DNA from: Pleionea sp. CnH1-48
GTDB taxonomy: Bacteria > Pseudomonadota > Gammaproteobacteria > Enterobacterales > Kangiellaceae
Direction of reading: 5' to 3'
NCBI RefSeq assembly: GCF_024124665.1
Contig: NZ_JAMXSB010000008.1
Coordinates: forward strand, 1 to 64,000
DNA: 64,000 bases
The number at the start of each line of letters is the position of its first letter. Position 1 is the stretch's first letter. Of the stretch, positions 9,198-18,502 are shown piece after piece. A program made the position numbers and the translations under genes. Below the pieces are notes generated by a model, which was not told the origin of the DNA, did not search any database, and saw nothing but the letters and a program-made list of their open reading frames with translations.

Positions 9198-9962
9198 ATG
9201 AAGAATTTTCGTATTTTATTTTTAGTAATTCTAGCTTTAATGCTACAGGCTTGCGCCACAACGGGCAATGATGACAATGATACGCCAGCAAATGATCCCG
9301 GTGTTAGCCTCCATGAAAAAGCAGAAATTGCTATGCGGGCAGGTAATTATCGTAGTGCTATCCAGTACTTAGAAAAGCTGGACAGTCTTTATCCATTTGG
9401 CCCATCTTCACATAAGGCTCAATTGTCACTTATATACTCTTACTACAAGATTGGTGACAGTGCACTAGCAACAGCTGCTGCTGATCGCTTTATTCGCCAA
9501 AACCCCAATCATCCTGACGTTGACTATGTCTATTACATGAAAGGCTTAGTCGCTTTTAATGATGAATCAGGCTTTATCAAAGAACTGCTATCAGCAAGCC
9601 TTTCTAAGCGTGATGCAGAAGCGGCTCGAACGGCCTTTAAAAACTTTGCCGACCTGGTCAGAAAACACCCTAAGAGCCGCTATTCTAAAGATGCTCGCCA
9701 ACGCATGGTATTTTTACGCAATCTACTTGCCGAGCATGAATTACACGTGGCTCGCTACTATATGGAGCGCCAGGCTTATACGGGTGCTGCCAATCGTGCG
9801 CAGTATATTGTAGAAAACTACCCTAAAACGCCTGCCATTCCAGAAGCTCTGGTCATTATGACAACGGCTTATGATTTGTTGGGTCTGCCTGAGTTAAAAG
9901 AGAAAGCACGTAGACTGTTGCTACTGAATTACCCTGAGCATGCCAAACAACTCGATATATAA
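9198..9962 (+). CDS. bamD: BamD, outer membrane protein assembly lipoprotein
   Basis: A 254-residue essential lipoprotein of the BAM complex that inserts beta-barrel proteins in the outer membrane. Seen: a signal peptide ending in a lipobox, LMLQAC, with Cys19 as the lipidated residue, then tetratricopeptide repeats (for example MRAGNYRSAIQYLEKLDSLY and ALATAADRFI). Length matches the family. It is divergent from rluD and followed by a strong terminator. Its position next to rluD fits the known synteny. Confidence 0.95.
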   Translation: MKNFRILFLVILALMLQACATTGNDDNDTPANDPGVSLHEKAEIAMRAGNYRSAIQYLEKLDSLYPFGPSSHKAQLSLIYSYYKIGDSALATAAADRFIRQNPNHPDVDYVYYMKGLVAFNDESGFIKELLSASLSKRDAEAARTAFKNFADLVRKHPKSRYSKDARQRMVFLRNLLAEHELHVARYYMERQAYTGAANRAQYIVENYPKTPAIPEALVIMTTAYDLLGLPELKEKARRLLLLNYPEHAKQLDI

Positions 9963-9976
9963 TTGAGTTTGTGCAG

Positions 9977-10016
9977 CCCATAAAAAAAGCCGCTGATTAG
10001 CGGCTTTTTTTATGGG
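9977..10016. terminator. Strong bidirectional terminator between bamD and glnB
   Basis: Perfect 18-bp stem at 9977-9994 and 9999-10016 with a GATT loop. The stem holds a GCCGCT core flanked by a run of seven A on the left and seven T on the right, so it works as an intrinsic terminator on both strands. Confidence 0.93.
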
Positions 10017-10030
10017 CGCTCATCGATGCA

Positions 10031-10402
<372 letters not shown>

Positions 10403-10423
10403 TTATTGAATGAAATCAGCATA

Positions 10424-12037
10424 TCATAGTTGGCGAAAAAAGCCGGATGTAATCGGGTAACGTCGATCACGTCCAAAGGCGCGACGGCTGATACGCACAC
10501 CCGGAGCCGATTGACGGCGCTTGTATTCATTTCGATCCACCATTTTCATAACATGACGAATGGTATCTTCTTCGAAACCTAGCGCAACGATATCCGCAAC
10601 ACTTTTATCTTCAACAACATAAGCTTCAAGGATAGCATCTAATATCTCGTAGGGAGGCAAACTATCTTCATCTTTTTGATCCGGCGCTAATTCTGCCGAA
10701 GGTGCTCTTGTAATCACTCGCTCAGGAATAACTTCTGAAAGTGTATTTCGATATCTGGATAAACGATAAACCCATATTTTAGGTACGTCCTTTAAAACAT
10801 CAAATCCACCAGCCATATCACCATACAAAGTAGAATATCCCACTGCGACCTCGGATTTATTACCAGTGGTTAAAACAATGCGTCCACTTTTGTTCGAAAT
10901 GGCCATCAGCAATGTTCCTCGGCAACGCGCTTGAAGATTCTGCTCGGTCGTATCTACCAATGTGCCTTCAAAGCGACTTGCTAAACCTTGCATAAAGGCT
11001 TCATACATAGGTTCAATCGACACAACATCAAAGTCGACTCCTAACAACTCAGCTTCTTTTTGTGCATCTTCAATGCTCATATCGGCGGTATAACGGAATG
11101 GCATCATCACCGCTTCGACATTCTCAGCACCAAGCGCATCAACAGCAACCGCCAGAGTTAAAGCCGAATCAATGCCACCCGATAAACCAATCACAGCACC
11201 TTTAAACCCATTCTTGGTGACATAGTCTTTAACACCAAGAACCAAAGCGCGGTACATTTCTTCCTCTGAATTTTGTGGCAGGCTAGCCTCGTTGCTAACA
11301 ACCTTCCATCCATTGTCGTTCCACTCGACACAGGCAAGTGCCGTATCAAAAGCTTCGACTTCATATACAACATCACCCGATGCATCAATCACCAGCGAAC
11401 GACCATCAAATACCAGTTCATCCTGTCCGCCAACCTGATTAACATAAATAACAGGAAGGTTATTGTCTTTAGCCCGCTGAGTAACCTGAAGAAGGCGATC
11501 CTCACGGTGAGCATGATGGTAAGGAGAAGCATTAGGCGACAGAATGATCTCGGCTCCTTCTGCCTTTGCTTTAGCAACAGGCTCTTCAAACCATAAGTCT
11601 TCGCAAACGACGAGTCCTAACTTTTTCCCTTGATATTCAAAGACACATGAACGATCACCACAGGCAAAATAGCGCTTCTCATCAAATACTGAATAATTAG
11701 GCAGCATCTGTTTATGATAGGTATGAAGAATGGCCCCATCAGCAATAAAAGAAGCCGCGTTATACACTTCATTTTGATGTTTATCAGGGTGTCCTAAGAC
11801 AATAGCCACCCCTTTCGTTTCGACGGTGATCTGATGGATAGCCGAAGCCACACAATCAAACAGGTCCTGGCGTAATAACAAATCTTCTGGCGGATAGCCA
11901 CATACGGCTAGCTCAGGAAAAACAATAACGTCCGGTTGCAGTTCATCTTTAGCACGACGGATAGCTTCAATAATCAATGAAGCATTTCCAGAAATATCGC
12001 CAACAATAGGATTGATTTGGGCAAGAACAATACGCAT
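10424..12037 (-). CDS. nadE: Glutamine-dependent NAD+ synthase
   Basis: A 537-residue two-domain enzyme that completes NAD synthesis, using ammonia from its own glutaminase domain. Seen: an N-terminal nitrilase/CN-hydrolase domain (about 1-250) with the catalytic trio in PELAVCGYPPEDLL, HKQMLPNYSVFDE and VCEDLWFEEP, then an NAD-synthetase domain with the P-loop GLSGGIDSAL and TTGNKSEVAVGYSTLYGDM. I use the ATG of MRIVLAQINP; a GTG two codons earlier is possible. Divergent from pilS. Confidence 0.95.
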   Translation of the reverse strand: MRIVLAQINPIVGDISGNASLIIEAIRRAKDELQPDVIVFPELAVCGYPPEDLLLRQDLFDCVASAIHQITVETKGVAIVLGHPDKHQNEVYNAASFIADGAILHTYHKQMLPNYSVFDEKRYFACGDRSCVFEYQGKKLGLVVCEDLWFEEPVAKAKAEGAEIILSPNASPYHHAHREDRLLQVTQRAKDNNLPVIYVNQVGGQDELVFDGRSLVIDASGDVVYEVEAFDTALACVEWNDNGWKVVSNEASLPQNSEEEMYRALVLGVKDYVTKNGFKGAVIGLSGGIDSALTLAVAVDALGAENVEAVMMPFRYTADMSIEDAQKEAELLGVDFDVVSIEPMYEAFMQGLASRFEGTLVDTTEQNLQARCRGTLLMAISNKSGRIVLTTGNKSEVAVGYSTLYGDMAGGFDVLKDVPKIWVYRLSRYRNTLSEVIPERVITRAPSAELAPDQKDEDSLPPYEILDAILEAYVVEDKSVADIVALGFEEDTIRHVMKMVDRNEYKRRQSAPGVRISRRAFGRDRRYPITSGFFRQL

Positions 12038-12271
12038 AGCCACTCTTTAAATATTCAACATACACTATGCTGCTATTTTCCCGCATTTATCAGTCTTGCG
12101 CAAAAAAATCCGCTCCAGGCGAACGAAAAGCTTCAAACTCGCAAAAGCGGCTAAGTTTTATGCGAATACCTCTTCTTTTCCTTTTCTCCATGGAGTTTTC
12201 ACTAGCCTTGAGTAATGAGTTACACTCATACTATGACCTTAGCCAGTGAAGACTCCAATAAAATACAGTAA

Positions 12272-13858
12272 ATGAAAGACTTAAAGGCTGCACATGAAGT
12301 AACAGCATGGCGCGCATTACAGATATACACCCTGTATCGAATTGTCGTATCTGGCTTTTTATTGGTGCTTTTTCAGCTCAAAGCCGATGACGTCTTTTTG
12401 GGCCAAAATGACGAGATACTGTTTCACTGGACTTCAATAGCTTACTTTCTGACCAGCGTATCCTTTTTTGCTTTATCCCGAATCACTCGAATTCCCTTTC
12501 ATGCCCAGGTTGAACTGCAAGTTTTTCTGGACATCATTTTAATCGCCCTTTTGATGCATGCCAGCGGCGGAGTAGCCACGGGTCTGGGCATGTTGATGGC
12601 CGTCTCGGTCACCACGGCCTGTTTGTTATTGGCCAAAAGCTCTTCTTTATCATTTGCGGCCATAGCCACCGCAGTTGTGATTGGTGAAGCCGTACTGTTA
12701 AAACTGACTGGCGATAAATCTGACCATATTACTCAGGCAGGTCTGCTCGGTGCGACTTTCTTCGCGACCTCTTTGTTTGCATTGCTTACAGCACAGCGCT
12801 TAAAACAAAGTGAACTGGAGGCAGAAGCCACCAGTGCCGATCTGGCCAGCATGGAAAAGTTGAACGAGTCTATTATTCAATTTATGAAAACAGGCGTTAT
12901 CGCACTCGATAGCCGCATGTATGTTCAATTTATTAATACTGCCGCCTGGGAACTACTGGAAATGCCCGATCATGTAGAAGGCAGGCCATTGCATGAAGTG
13001 AGCGAAGAACTGGAAAAAGTGCTTTCCTCTAACGAAAACCAACCCGCAAGAATATCCAGCTTTCGTCATAGTCCTACCGGACCGAGAATTCAGATCACGC
13101 AATCGGTTATTAAAGACTCAAACAATGCACGCTTGTTGTTTCTGGAAGACACGACAGAGATTACGCAACAGGCACAAAATTTAAAGCTGGCTTCATTAGG
13201 CCGATTAACGGCCAGTATCGCTCATGAAATAAGAAACCCTTTGGGTGCCCTCAGCCATGCCACCCAACTGCTGGAAGAGTCACAAGACTTACCAGCTTCA
13301 GACATTAAGTTGCTGAGTATCATTCAGAAAAACGCGGTGAGAATGAACACCATTATTGAAAACGTCATGCAGCTATCCCAGCGTCGAGCGCCAACGACCG
13401 AAAGAGTCGAGATGCTGCCTTTTCTGACACAACTTATCGAAGAGAGGAAAAAAGCGGCCGACGCAAAACTTATGGTCGTTATTGATGTAATGCCCGATAC
13501 GTTAAAAGTACCTTTTGACCGTAGCCAATTAATGCAAGTGGTTAATAATTTGGTAGAAAATGGTCTAAGGTATAGTTTTCAGAACACACAAAAGTACCAG
13601 CTCAGATTAACCGCGGGCTTTGATCTGGCAAGAAGCCGGTGCTTCCTCGAAATCATTGATAAAGGCGAAGGGATAGAACCTGAAAAAGCCGAGAAGATTT
13701 TTGAGCCATTCTTTACCACCAGCCCCACAGGTACAGGTTTAGGGCTCTATATATCAAAAGAATTATGTGAAGCCAATCGCGCCAGCCTGGATTATATTCC
13801 AGTTCCATCTGGTGGAAGCTGCTTTAGAGTGACATTTGCAAGAGAACATATCGAATGA
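12272..13858 (+). CDS. pilS: Sensor histidine kinase PilS
   Basis: A 528-residue inner-membrane kinase that phosphorylates PilR and so controls type IV pilin genes. Seen: an N-terminal part with about six hydrophobic helices (20-185), a PAS-like region (about 190-295), the HisKA block ASIAHEIRNPLGALSHATQL with phospho-acceptor His318, and the HATPase boxes NNLVENGLRYS, DKGEGI and GTGLGLYISKELC. The stop overlaps the pilR start (ATGA). In Pseudomonas pilSR also follows bamD. Confidence 0.92.
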   Translation: MKDLKAAHEVTAWRALQIYTLYRIVVSGFLLVLFQLKADDVFLGQNDEILFHWTSIAYFLTSVSFFALSRITRIPFHAQVELQVFLDIILIALLMHASGGVATGLGMLMAVSVTTACLLLAKSSSLSFAAIATAVVIGEAVLLKLTGDKSDHITQAGLLGATFFATSLFALLTAQRLKQSELEAEATSADLASMEKLNESIIQFMKTGVIALDSRMYVQFINTAAWELLEMPDHVEGRPLHEVSEELEKVLSSNENQPARISSFRHSPTGPRIQITQSVIKDSNNARLLFLEDTTEITQQAQNLKLASLGRLTASIAHEIRNPLGALSHATQLLEESQDLPASDIKLLSIIQKNAVRMNTIIENVMQLSQRRAPTTERVEMLPFLTQLIEERKKAADAKLMVVIDVMPDTLKVPFDRSQLMQVVNNLVENGLRYSFQNTQKYQLRLTAGFDLARSRCFLEIIDKGEGIEPEKAEKIFEPFFTTSPTGTGLGLYISKELCEANRASLDYIPVPSGGSCFRVTFAREHIE

Positions 13859-15222
13859 CAGAACCGACTGCATTATTGATCGACGACGAACCCGATATAT
13901 TGGAACTACTTTCCATGACTTTGCTGCGAATGGGGATTAATTGCCATACCGCCAGCAACGTTTCTGAAGCCAATCAAAAACTAGAAAAAAACACCTACGA
14001 CTTTTGTTTAACTGATATGAGACTGCCCGATGGCAGTGGGCTCGAAATCGTCGAGAAAATCCAGCATCTTCCTCAAGAAATTCCGGTCGCCGTACTGACG
14101 GCACATGGCAATATGGAAACAGCGATCGAAGCGATGAAGTTAGGCGCTTTTGACTTTGTCTCCAAACCGGTTGATTTATCTAACCTGCGAAATCTGGTGA
14201 CACGAGCACTCAAAGTTAACAGTTCTCAATCCAAACAAAATCAGTTTGCTGGAGGTCGCCAATTTATAGGGTCAACGGATTGTGTTCAACGCCTCAAACA
14301 AACCATTCTAAAAGTTGCCAAAAGTCAGGCTCCTATTTATGTGCATGGCGAATCCGGTACAGGAAAAGAAATGGTTGCCCGCTTGATTCATAAAAATGGC
14401 CCCCGAACTGATGGCCCTTTTATTGCGGTTAACTGTGGTGCCATCCCTTCAGAGTTGGTAGAGAGCGAATTCTTTGGTCATAAAAAAGGCTCCTTCACTG
14501 GTGCTTCCCAAGACAAAGAAGGGCTTTTTCAGGCTGCCAACGGAGGAACTCTCTTTCTGGATGAGATCGCTGATCTGTCATTATCGATGCAAGTGAAGCT
14601 GCTAAGAGCCATTCAAGAACGAGCTATTCGTTCTATTGGTTCCGATCAAGAGGTTAATGTCGATATACGAATTATTTCTGCCTCTCATAAAGATCTCAAA
14701 GCCCTGGTCAAAGATGGTCACTTTCGTCAGGATTTGTTTTATCGAGTGAATGTTATTGAGGTTGATGTGCCTGCACTCAGAGAACGCAGAGATGATATTC
14801 CAGAACTGACCAATTACTTTTTAGAACGACTGGCAGAACGCAACAATACAACCAAACCTAGCATTACAGAAGCTGCTTTGGCCAAGTTAAAAAGCTACTC
14901 GTTTCCGGGAAATATTCGCGAGTTAGAAAACATGTTAGAACGCGCTGTTACCCTGTCGGTAGATGCCAGCATCGATGTAGCAGATATTAAAATCGATCAA
15001 TCTGAGTCCTATCACATTCCTCAGGAAACGACGGTTGAGGACATACCCTCTCTGCCCAGACGTGGGAACAAACCACTAGAAGAATTCTTGGAAGAAGTAG
15101 AAAAAAACACGATTATGGAAGCATTGGCTGAAACCAAAGGCAATAAAACAGCAGCGGCTCATCTACTTGGAATTAGCTTTAGAGCTATGCGTTACCGATT
15201 AAAAAAGCTCGGCCTTGAGTAA
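13855..15222 (+). CDS. pilR: Sigma-54-dependent response regulator PilR
   Basis: A 455-residue NtrC-type activator of pilin transcription. Seen: a receiver domain with phospho-acceptor Asp54 (CLTDMRLPDGSG), an AAA+ domain with Walker A GESGTGKE (near 165), the sigma-54 contact loop GSFTGA (near 212), GGTLFLDEIADL, and a C-terminal Fis-type HTH (GNKTAAAHLLGISFRAMRYR). It overlaps pilS by 4 bases. A sigma-54-like promoter lies 220 bases downstream, ahead of the pilin-like gene, as expected for a target. Confidence 0.94.
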   Translation: MTEPTALLIDDEPDILELLSMTLLRMGINCHTASNVSEANQKLEKNTYDFCLTDMRLPDGSGLEIVEKIQHLPQEIPVAVLTAHGNMETAIEAMKLGAFDFVSKPVDLSNLRNLVTRALKVNSSQSKQNQFAGGRQFIGSTDCVQRLKQTILKVAKSQAPIYVHGESGTGKEMVARLIHKNGPRTDGPFIAVNCGAIPSELVESEFFGHKKGSFTGASQDKEGLFQAANGGTLFLDEIADLSLSMQVKLLRAIQERAIRSIGSDQEVNVDIRIISASHKDLKALVKDGHFRQDLFYRVNVIEVDVPALRERRDDIPELTNYFLERLAERNNTTKPSITEAALAKLKSYSFPGNIRELENMLERAVTLSVDASIDVADIKIDQSESYHIPQETTVEDIPSLPRRGNKPLEEFLEEVEKNTIMEALAETKGNKTAAAHLLGISFRAMRYRLKKLGLE

Positions 15223-15230
15223 CCCTTCCC

Positions 15231-15266
15231 GTTACCTGAAGCTTGCTCAAAAAATCTTCAGGTAAC
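15231..15266. terminator. Hairpin after pilR
   Basis: An 11-bp perfect stem, GTTACCTGAAG at 15231-15241 and CTTCAGGTAAC at 15256-15266, with a 14-base loop, starting 8 bases after the pilR stop. There is no clear U tract, so it may be a weak or factor-assisted terminator or an mRNA-end stabiliser. Confidence 0.5.
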
Positions 15267-15445
15267 AACCTTAAAGATAAGAGATCATCAAAACCAGCCT
15301 ATTACTAGTATCAAAACATTTGATTTGATCACTATCAAGTTGCACATTCACACTTCGACGATTTTCCAAAGATCTCCCACTTCGCACCTAGTCAATCTCT
15401 CACAACAATCTGCGTGATTGCAGCTTCGAATAGCCTATTGATTGA

Positions 15446-15459
15446 GGCACACTGACCGC
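15446..15459 (+). promoter_or_regulatory. Sigma-54-like promoter ahead of the FimT-type pilin gene
   Basis: GGCAC (-24 region, GG at 15446-15447) and GC (-12 region, 15458-15459) have exactly ten bases between GG and GC. The -24 element matches the consensus core GGCAC; the -12 element is CCGC rather than TTGC, so the site is imperfect. It lies 65 bases before the ATG and just downstream of the sigma-54 activator gene pilR. Confidence 0.5.
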
Positions 15460-15523
15460 GATTCATTATCGGGCACTCTCTATGGAAACGACAGCACCCG
15501 AATTTTTTACTTTAAGGATAACT

Positions 15524-16078
15524 ATGAAATCAAAAGGTTTTACATTAACAGAGATGCTTGTAGCCACTGGCATTGCAGGCATACTTATAACGGGCGCCAT
15601 CCCAAGTTTTGGTCACCTGTATAACCGGACCATCGTCAACACCGAAGCGGCCAAATTAGCAAACGGATTACAGCTTGCCAGAGAGTACGCCATTAAATAT
15701 CAAAAGCATGTAGCCGTGTGCGCTCAAGCCTCTCCAAATAGTTGCGGTGGGAATTGGACAAAAGGTTTTCTTGTTTTTGTTGATGAGGATAAAGATCAAC
15801 AACTCACCGACAAGGATGAAGTGTTGTTTTTTCATAAGCCACAAAATAAAAAGTTAAGCATTCAGTGGCGCTCATTCAAAGGAGATAGCCCAATTACCTT
15901 TGCACCAACAGGTATAACCTGGCACAACAATGGAACTTTTACGTTTTGTCTAAAAGAAAAGCCGCGTCACGCACGCGCTATCTTTCTAGCCAAAACAGGA
16001 CGAGTAGCCCCTTCGAAAGATAGTAACAACGATGGCTATCACGAAACCCGAAGCGGACGCGCGTTGAACTGCGCCTAA
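15524..16078 (+). CDS. FimT/FimU-type pseudopilin (type IV pilus minor pilin)
   Basis: A 184-residue prepilin of the GspH/FimT family. The start is the ATG of MKSKGFTLTEMLVATGIAGI, with AAGGA upstream: a short basic leader, the prepilin peptidase site (cut before Phe in G-FTLTE, Glu at mature position 5) and the hydrophobic assembly helix. Then AAKLANGLQLAREYAIKYQKHV, as in FimT, and three Cys. Usually the first gene of a minor-pilin cluster (fimU pilVWXY1E); here it stands alone and is followed by thiI on the other strand. Confidence 0.87.
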   Translation: MKSKGFTLTEMLVATGIAGILITGAIPSFGHLYNRTIVNTEAAKLANGLQLAREYAIKYQKHVAVCAQASPNSCGGNWTKGFLVFVDEDKDQQLTDKDEVLFFHKPQNKKLSIQWRSFKGDSPITFAPTGITWHNNGTFTFCLKEKPRHARAIFLAKTGRVAPSKDSNNDGYHETRSGRALNCA

Positions 16079-16084
16079 ATTTGA

Positions 16085-16116
16085 ATCCCATTTTCGCAAT
16101 TAAGCGAAAATGGGAT
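16085..16116. terminator. Terminator between the pilin-like gene and thiI
   Basis: Perfect 13-bp stem, ATCCCATTTTCGC at 16085-16097 and GCGAAAATGGGAT at 16104-16116, with a 6-base loop, between two convergent genes. Confidence 0.75.
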
Positions 16117-16121
16117 GAGCT

Positions 16122-17573
16122 CTAATTGCGAAATACCTTGATATTATCGAAGCCTTGCAGAGTGAGTTGGTGAGCCTGAACTTGGCTCATCACGCCTTTA
16201 TCGCAATACAGTAGGTAACGCGTGTTTTTATCTAACTCTTCGAGACGATTGCTAATGGAATAAAATGGAATCTTGAGAATTTTATTATTGGTTAACATCA
16301 ACGGCGATAAGCTTTCTTCGTCGGGATGTCTAACATCAATAATAACATCGTTCACATCAGGTGTGGCGATGACCTCTACGTTAGTATCAGTGACAACACC
16401 TTCCAGAACTTGATGAATACTGACTATTTTTTTCTCTGCGATGGCGTTGTCGAGAACAGAAAAGTCGAAGTCACTTTCTGTCTCTAACACTTTATCTAAT
16501 TTTGCTCGCGTTGTTGGTTTGCGAGAAATAACGCCACAATACTCTGGCATGCTGGCGGCAAAATCTTCGGTACCAATGTCACGGGCGATGGCAATAATAT
16601 CTTGTTTGTCCATCGAAATAAGAGGGCGTAAAACCGTAGCATTTGAACATTCGTTAATGACATTTAAGTTGGTTAGAGTTTGGCTTGAAACTTGACCTAC
16701 AGCCTCTCCAGTAACGATTGCAGGCAAAGCCAAATCTTCTGCTACCTTTTCGGCCGCTCGCAACATCATGCGTTTAAGAACGACTCCCATCAAAGAGGAA
16801 TCTACCTTCTGCAGAATTTCATTCACAACCTCTTCAAAAGGTACCGAAACAAATTTCACTCGTTGGGTACTGCCGTACTTTTGCCACAAGTAAGATGCAA
16901 CCTGTTTAACACCAATCTCATGAGCTAAGCCACCCAAATTGAAAAAGCAGAAGTGCGTTAAAATACCACGACGAGTCATCAGATAACTCGATACGGTTGA
17001 ATCAAACCCGCCGGAGATCAGTGACAAGACAGCCTCTTGCTGTCCTAAAGGATATCCACCTAAACCTTCAATCTTCTCTCTGACCAGTGCCACAGTTTGA
17101 TCGATGATTTCCAGTTGCAGTAAGTATTCTGGATTGTGAAGATCCACCTGACGCGCTTCGGTATTGTGTAGTATGGCACCACCTATCTGGCGCTCAGCTT
17201 CACTCGAGGTGAAAGAGTGCTTACCTTTACGCTTAATACGCACGCAAAAGCTCTTGTCTTTCACGTCTTCGGCATAGTGACGAATACACAATTGCGCGAC
17301 ATCGTCCAACTCATTGAACTCGTGGCTGTCTACACGGTAGACAAAGTCGATTCCGGGCGTGCACTGTAATCGTTCTTTTAAGACTTCCCAGGTCGTGCTA
17401 TCAATATCAGGCATTTCTACCTCGATCTTATCCCAGCGGCTAAAAACCTTGGCTTCAGGCACAATTTCCTGAATCAATTTGGTTAAATTGCGGCGTAACT
17501 GGGTAACAAACAGCTTTCGAACAGGTTTGCTTTTGACAACAATTTCATGGAACAGCTTAACGACGAGTTTCAT
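16122..17573 (-). CDS. thiI: tRNA 4-thiouridine synthase ThiI
   Basis: A 483-residue enzyme that installs 4-thiouridine at tRNA position 8 and, in many bacteria, supplies sulfur for the thiamine thiazole. Seen: a ferredoxin-like plus THUMP N-terminal region (about 1-165), the PP-loop SLISGGFDSTVSSYL, EYCGVISRKPTTRAK with the conserved disulfide Cys, and a C-terminal rhodanese domain with active Cys457 (LLYCDKGVMS). Presence of the rhodanese domain indicates the long, gammaproteobacterial form. Confidence 0.95.
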   Translation of the reverse strand: MKLVVKLFHEIVVKSKPVRKLFVTQLRRNLTKLIQEIVPEAKVFSRWDKIEVEMPDIDSTTWEVLKERLQCTPGIDFVYRVDSHEFNELDDVAQLCIRHYAEDVKDKSFCVRIKRKGKHSFTSSEAERQIGGAILHNTEARQVDLHNPEYLLQLEIIDQTVALVREKIEGLGGYPLGQQEAVLSLISGGFDSTVSSYLMTRRGILTHFCFFNLGGLAHEIGVKQVASYLWQKYGSTQRVKFVSVPFEEVVNEILQKVDSSLMGVVLKRMMLRAAEKVAEDLALPAIVTGEAVGQVSSQTLTNLNVINECSNATVLRPLISMDKQDIIAIARDIGTEDFAASMPEYCGVISRKPTTRAKLDKVLETESDFDFSVLDNAIAEKKIVSIHQVLEGVVTDTNVEVIATPDVNDVIIDVRHPDEESLSPLMLTNNKILKIPFYSISNRLEELDKNTRYLLYCDKGVMSQVQAHQLTLQGFDNIKVFRN

Positions 17574-17664
17574 AGGAGATAGTAATAAATGCTTCGAACA
17601 GAAAAGAATATTTTACCTCAAACACGAGGTATTACACAGTTTAAAGCATGAATATAAGCAAAAT

Positions 17665-17722
17665 CCCATGAATATCCCCGTCGTCTTTCAAATGCTTTGG
17701 CTATAACGGCTGTATTCATGGG
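17665..17722. repeat. Inverted repeat, related to the short intergenic element (copy on minus strand)
   Basis: CCCATGAATA at 17665-17674 and TATTCATGGG at 17713-17722 are perfect 10-bp arms around 38 bases. Read on the minus strand the inside runs CCAAAGCATTTGAAAG then ACGGGGATA, resembling the elements at 6530 and 28314. It lies between thiI and lexA. Confidence 0.4.
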
Positions 17723-17756
17723 ACTAGAACAATAGGATAAGATATCAGAAAGGCGG

Positions 17757-18350
17757 TTACGCCCTAATCAAGCCAACAAACTGACCTTCAATAATCAGTT
17801 GATCGGGAGCCACCTCAATAGGTTGGAAGTCAGAGTTTTCAGGATACAGAACTGGATTACCGTTTTCTTTGCCTAAACGTTTTACCGTCACTTCGTCTTC
17901 GATTCTTGCGACGACAATTTGTCCAATATCAGCTGTCTGAGATTTGCGTACGGCAATCAAATCACCATCAAGAATACCGGCATCCTTCATACTGTCGCCA
18001 CGAACACGTAACAGGAAAGTCGGCTTTTTGCGTCTTAAAATCTCAGGAATCGTTACATAACGCTCAATATTCTCTACCGCTTCAATGGGTAGACCGGCAG
18101 CAACGGATCCCAACAAAGGCAGCTCATCAACCTCGCTGGCAAGAATCTGGATCCCGCGCGTTTTCTCACTGTGCAACCGAATTGCGCCTTTTTTTGCCAG
18201 CGCTTTCAAATGATCGGCAGCAGCTTTTGTCGAGCTGACATCAAGTAAACGAGCGAGCTCTGCATGAGTCGGCGCAATTCCATTTTCTTCAATAAAGTCT
18301 CTTAATACGTCCAGCACATGCTGCTGACGCATGGTCAGTTCTCTACTCAT
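17757..18350 (-). CDS. lexA: LexA SOS repressor with a divergent recognition helix
   Basis: A 197-residue repressor of the DNA-damage regulon that cuts itself when RecA is active. Seen: an N-terminal winged HTH, the self-cleavage site Ala85-Gly86 (GSVAAGLP), Ser120 (RGDSMKDAGI) and Lys157 (DEVTVKRLG). In the recognition helix it reads VSSTKAAADHL where E. coli has RSPNAAEEHL: the DNA-contacting Asn41, Glu44 and Glu45 become Lys42, Ala45 and Asp46. This predicts an operator other than CTGT-N8-ACAG, and such a site lies in its promoter. Confidence 0.96.
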   Translation of the reverse strand: MSRELTMRQQHVLDVLRDFIEENGIAPTHAELARLLDVSSTKAAADHLKALAKKGAIRLHSEKTRGIQILASEVDELPLLGSVAAGLPIEAVENIERYVTIPEILRRKKPTFLLRVRGDSMKDAGILDGDLIAVRKSQTADIGQIVVARIEDEVTVKRLGKENGNPVLYPENSDFQPIEVAPDQLIIEGQFVGLIRA

Positions 18351-18385
18351 AAAAAATTATCCTAGTGTTCTGATTACCAAACAAA

Positions 18386-18414
18386 TTAATACTACTTATT
18401 TAAGTAGATTGCAA
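18386..18414 (-). promoter_or_regulatory. lexA promoter with a built-in palindromic operator
   Basis: On the minus strand TTGCAA (18414-18409) and TATTAA (18391-18386) are separated by 17 bases, a good sigma-70 layout. The spacer holds the palindrome CTACTTAAATAAGTAG (18407-18392), with 7-bp arms about an AA centre. It keeps the CTA-N10-TAG outline of a LexA box (CTG-N10-CAG) but with different half-sites. Its place between -35 and -10 fits autorepression. Confidence 0.65.
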
Positions 18415-18502
18415 GTTTTTCTTAAAATTGTCCGCTTTCTTTTTGTGCTGAAAATCAGTTTTGTACTATAACTAAGTTAAAAATAAGAGGTAATCAACCA
18501 AC

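Noticed and set aside
12067-12249. 60-residue open frame between nadE and pilS
   Set aside because: No ribosome site and odd composition; it covers the region where both divergent promoters should lie.
17665-17722. Riboswitch or small RNA between lexA and thiI
   Set aside because: The outer stem is good, but the inside does not match the TPP or any other riboswitch I know; kept only as a repeat element.
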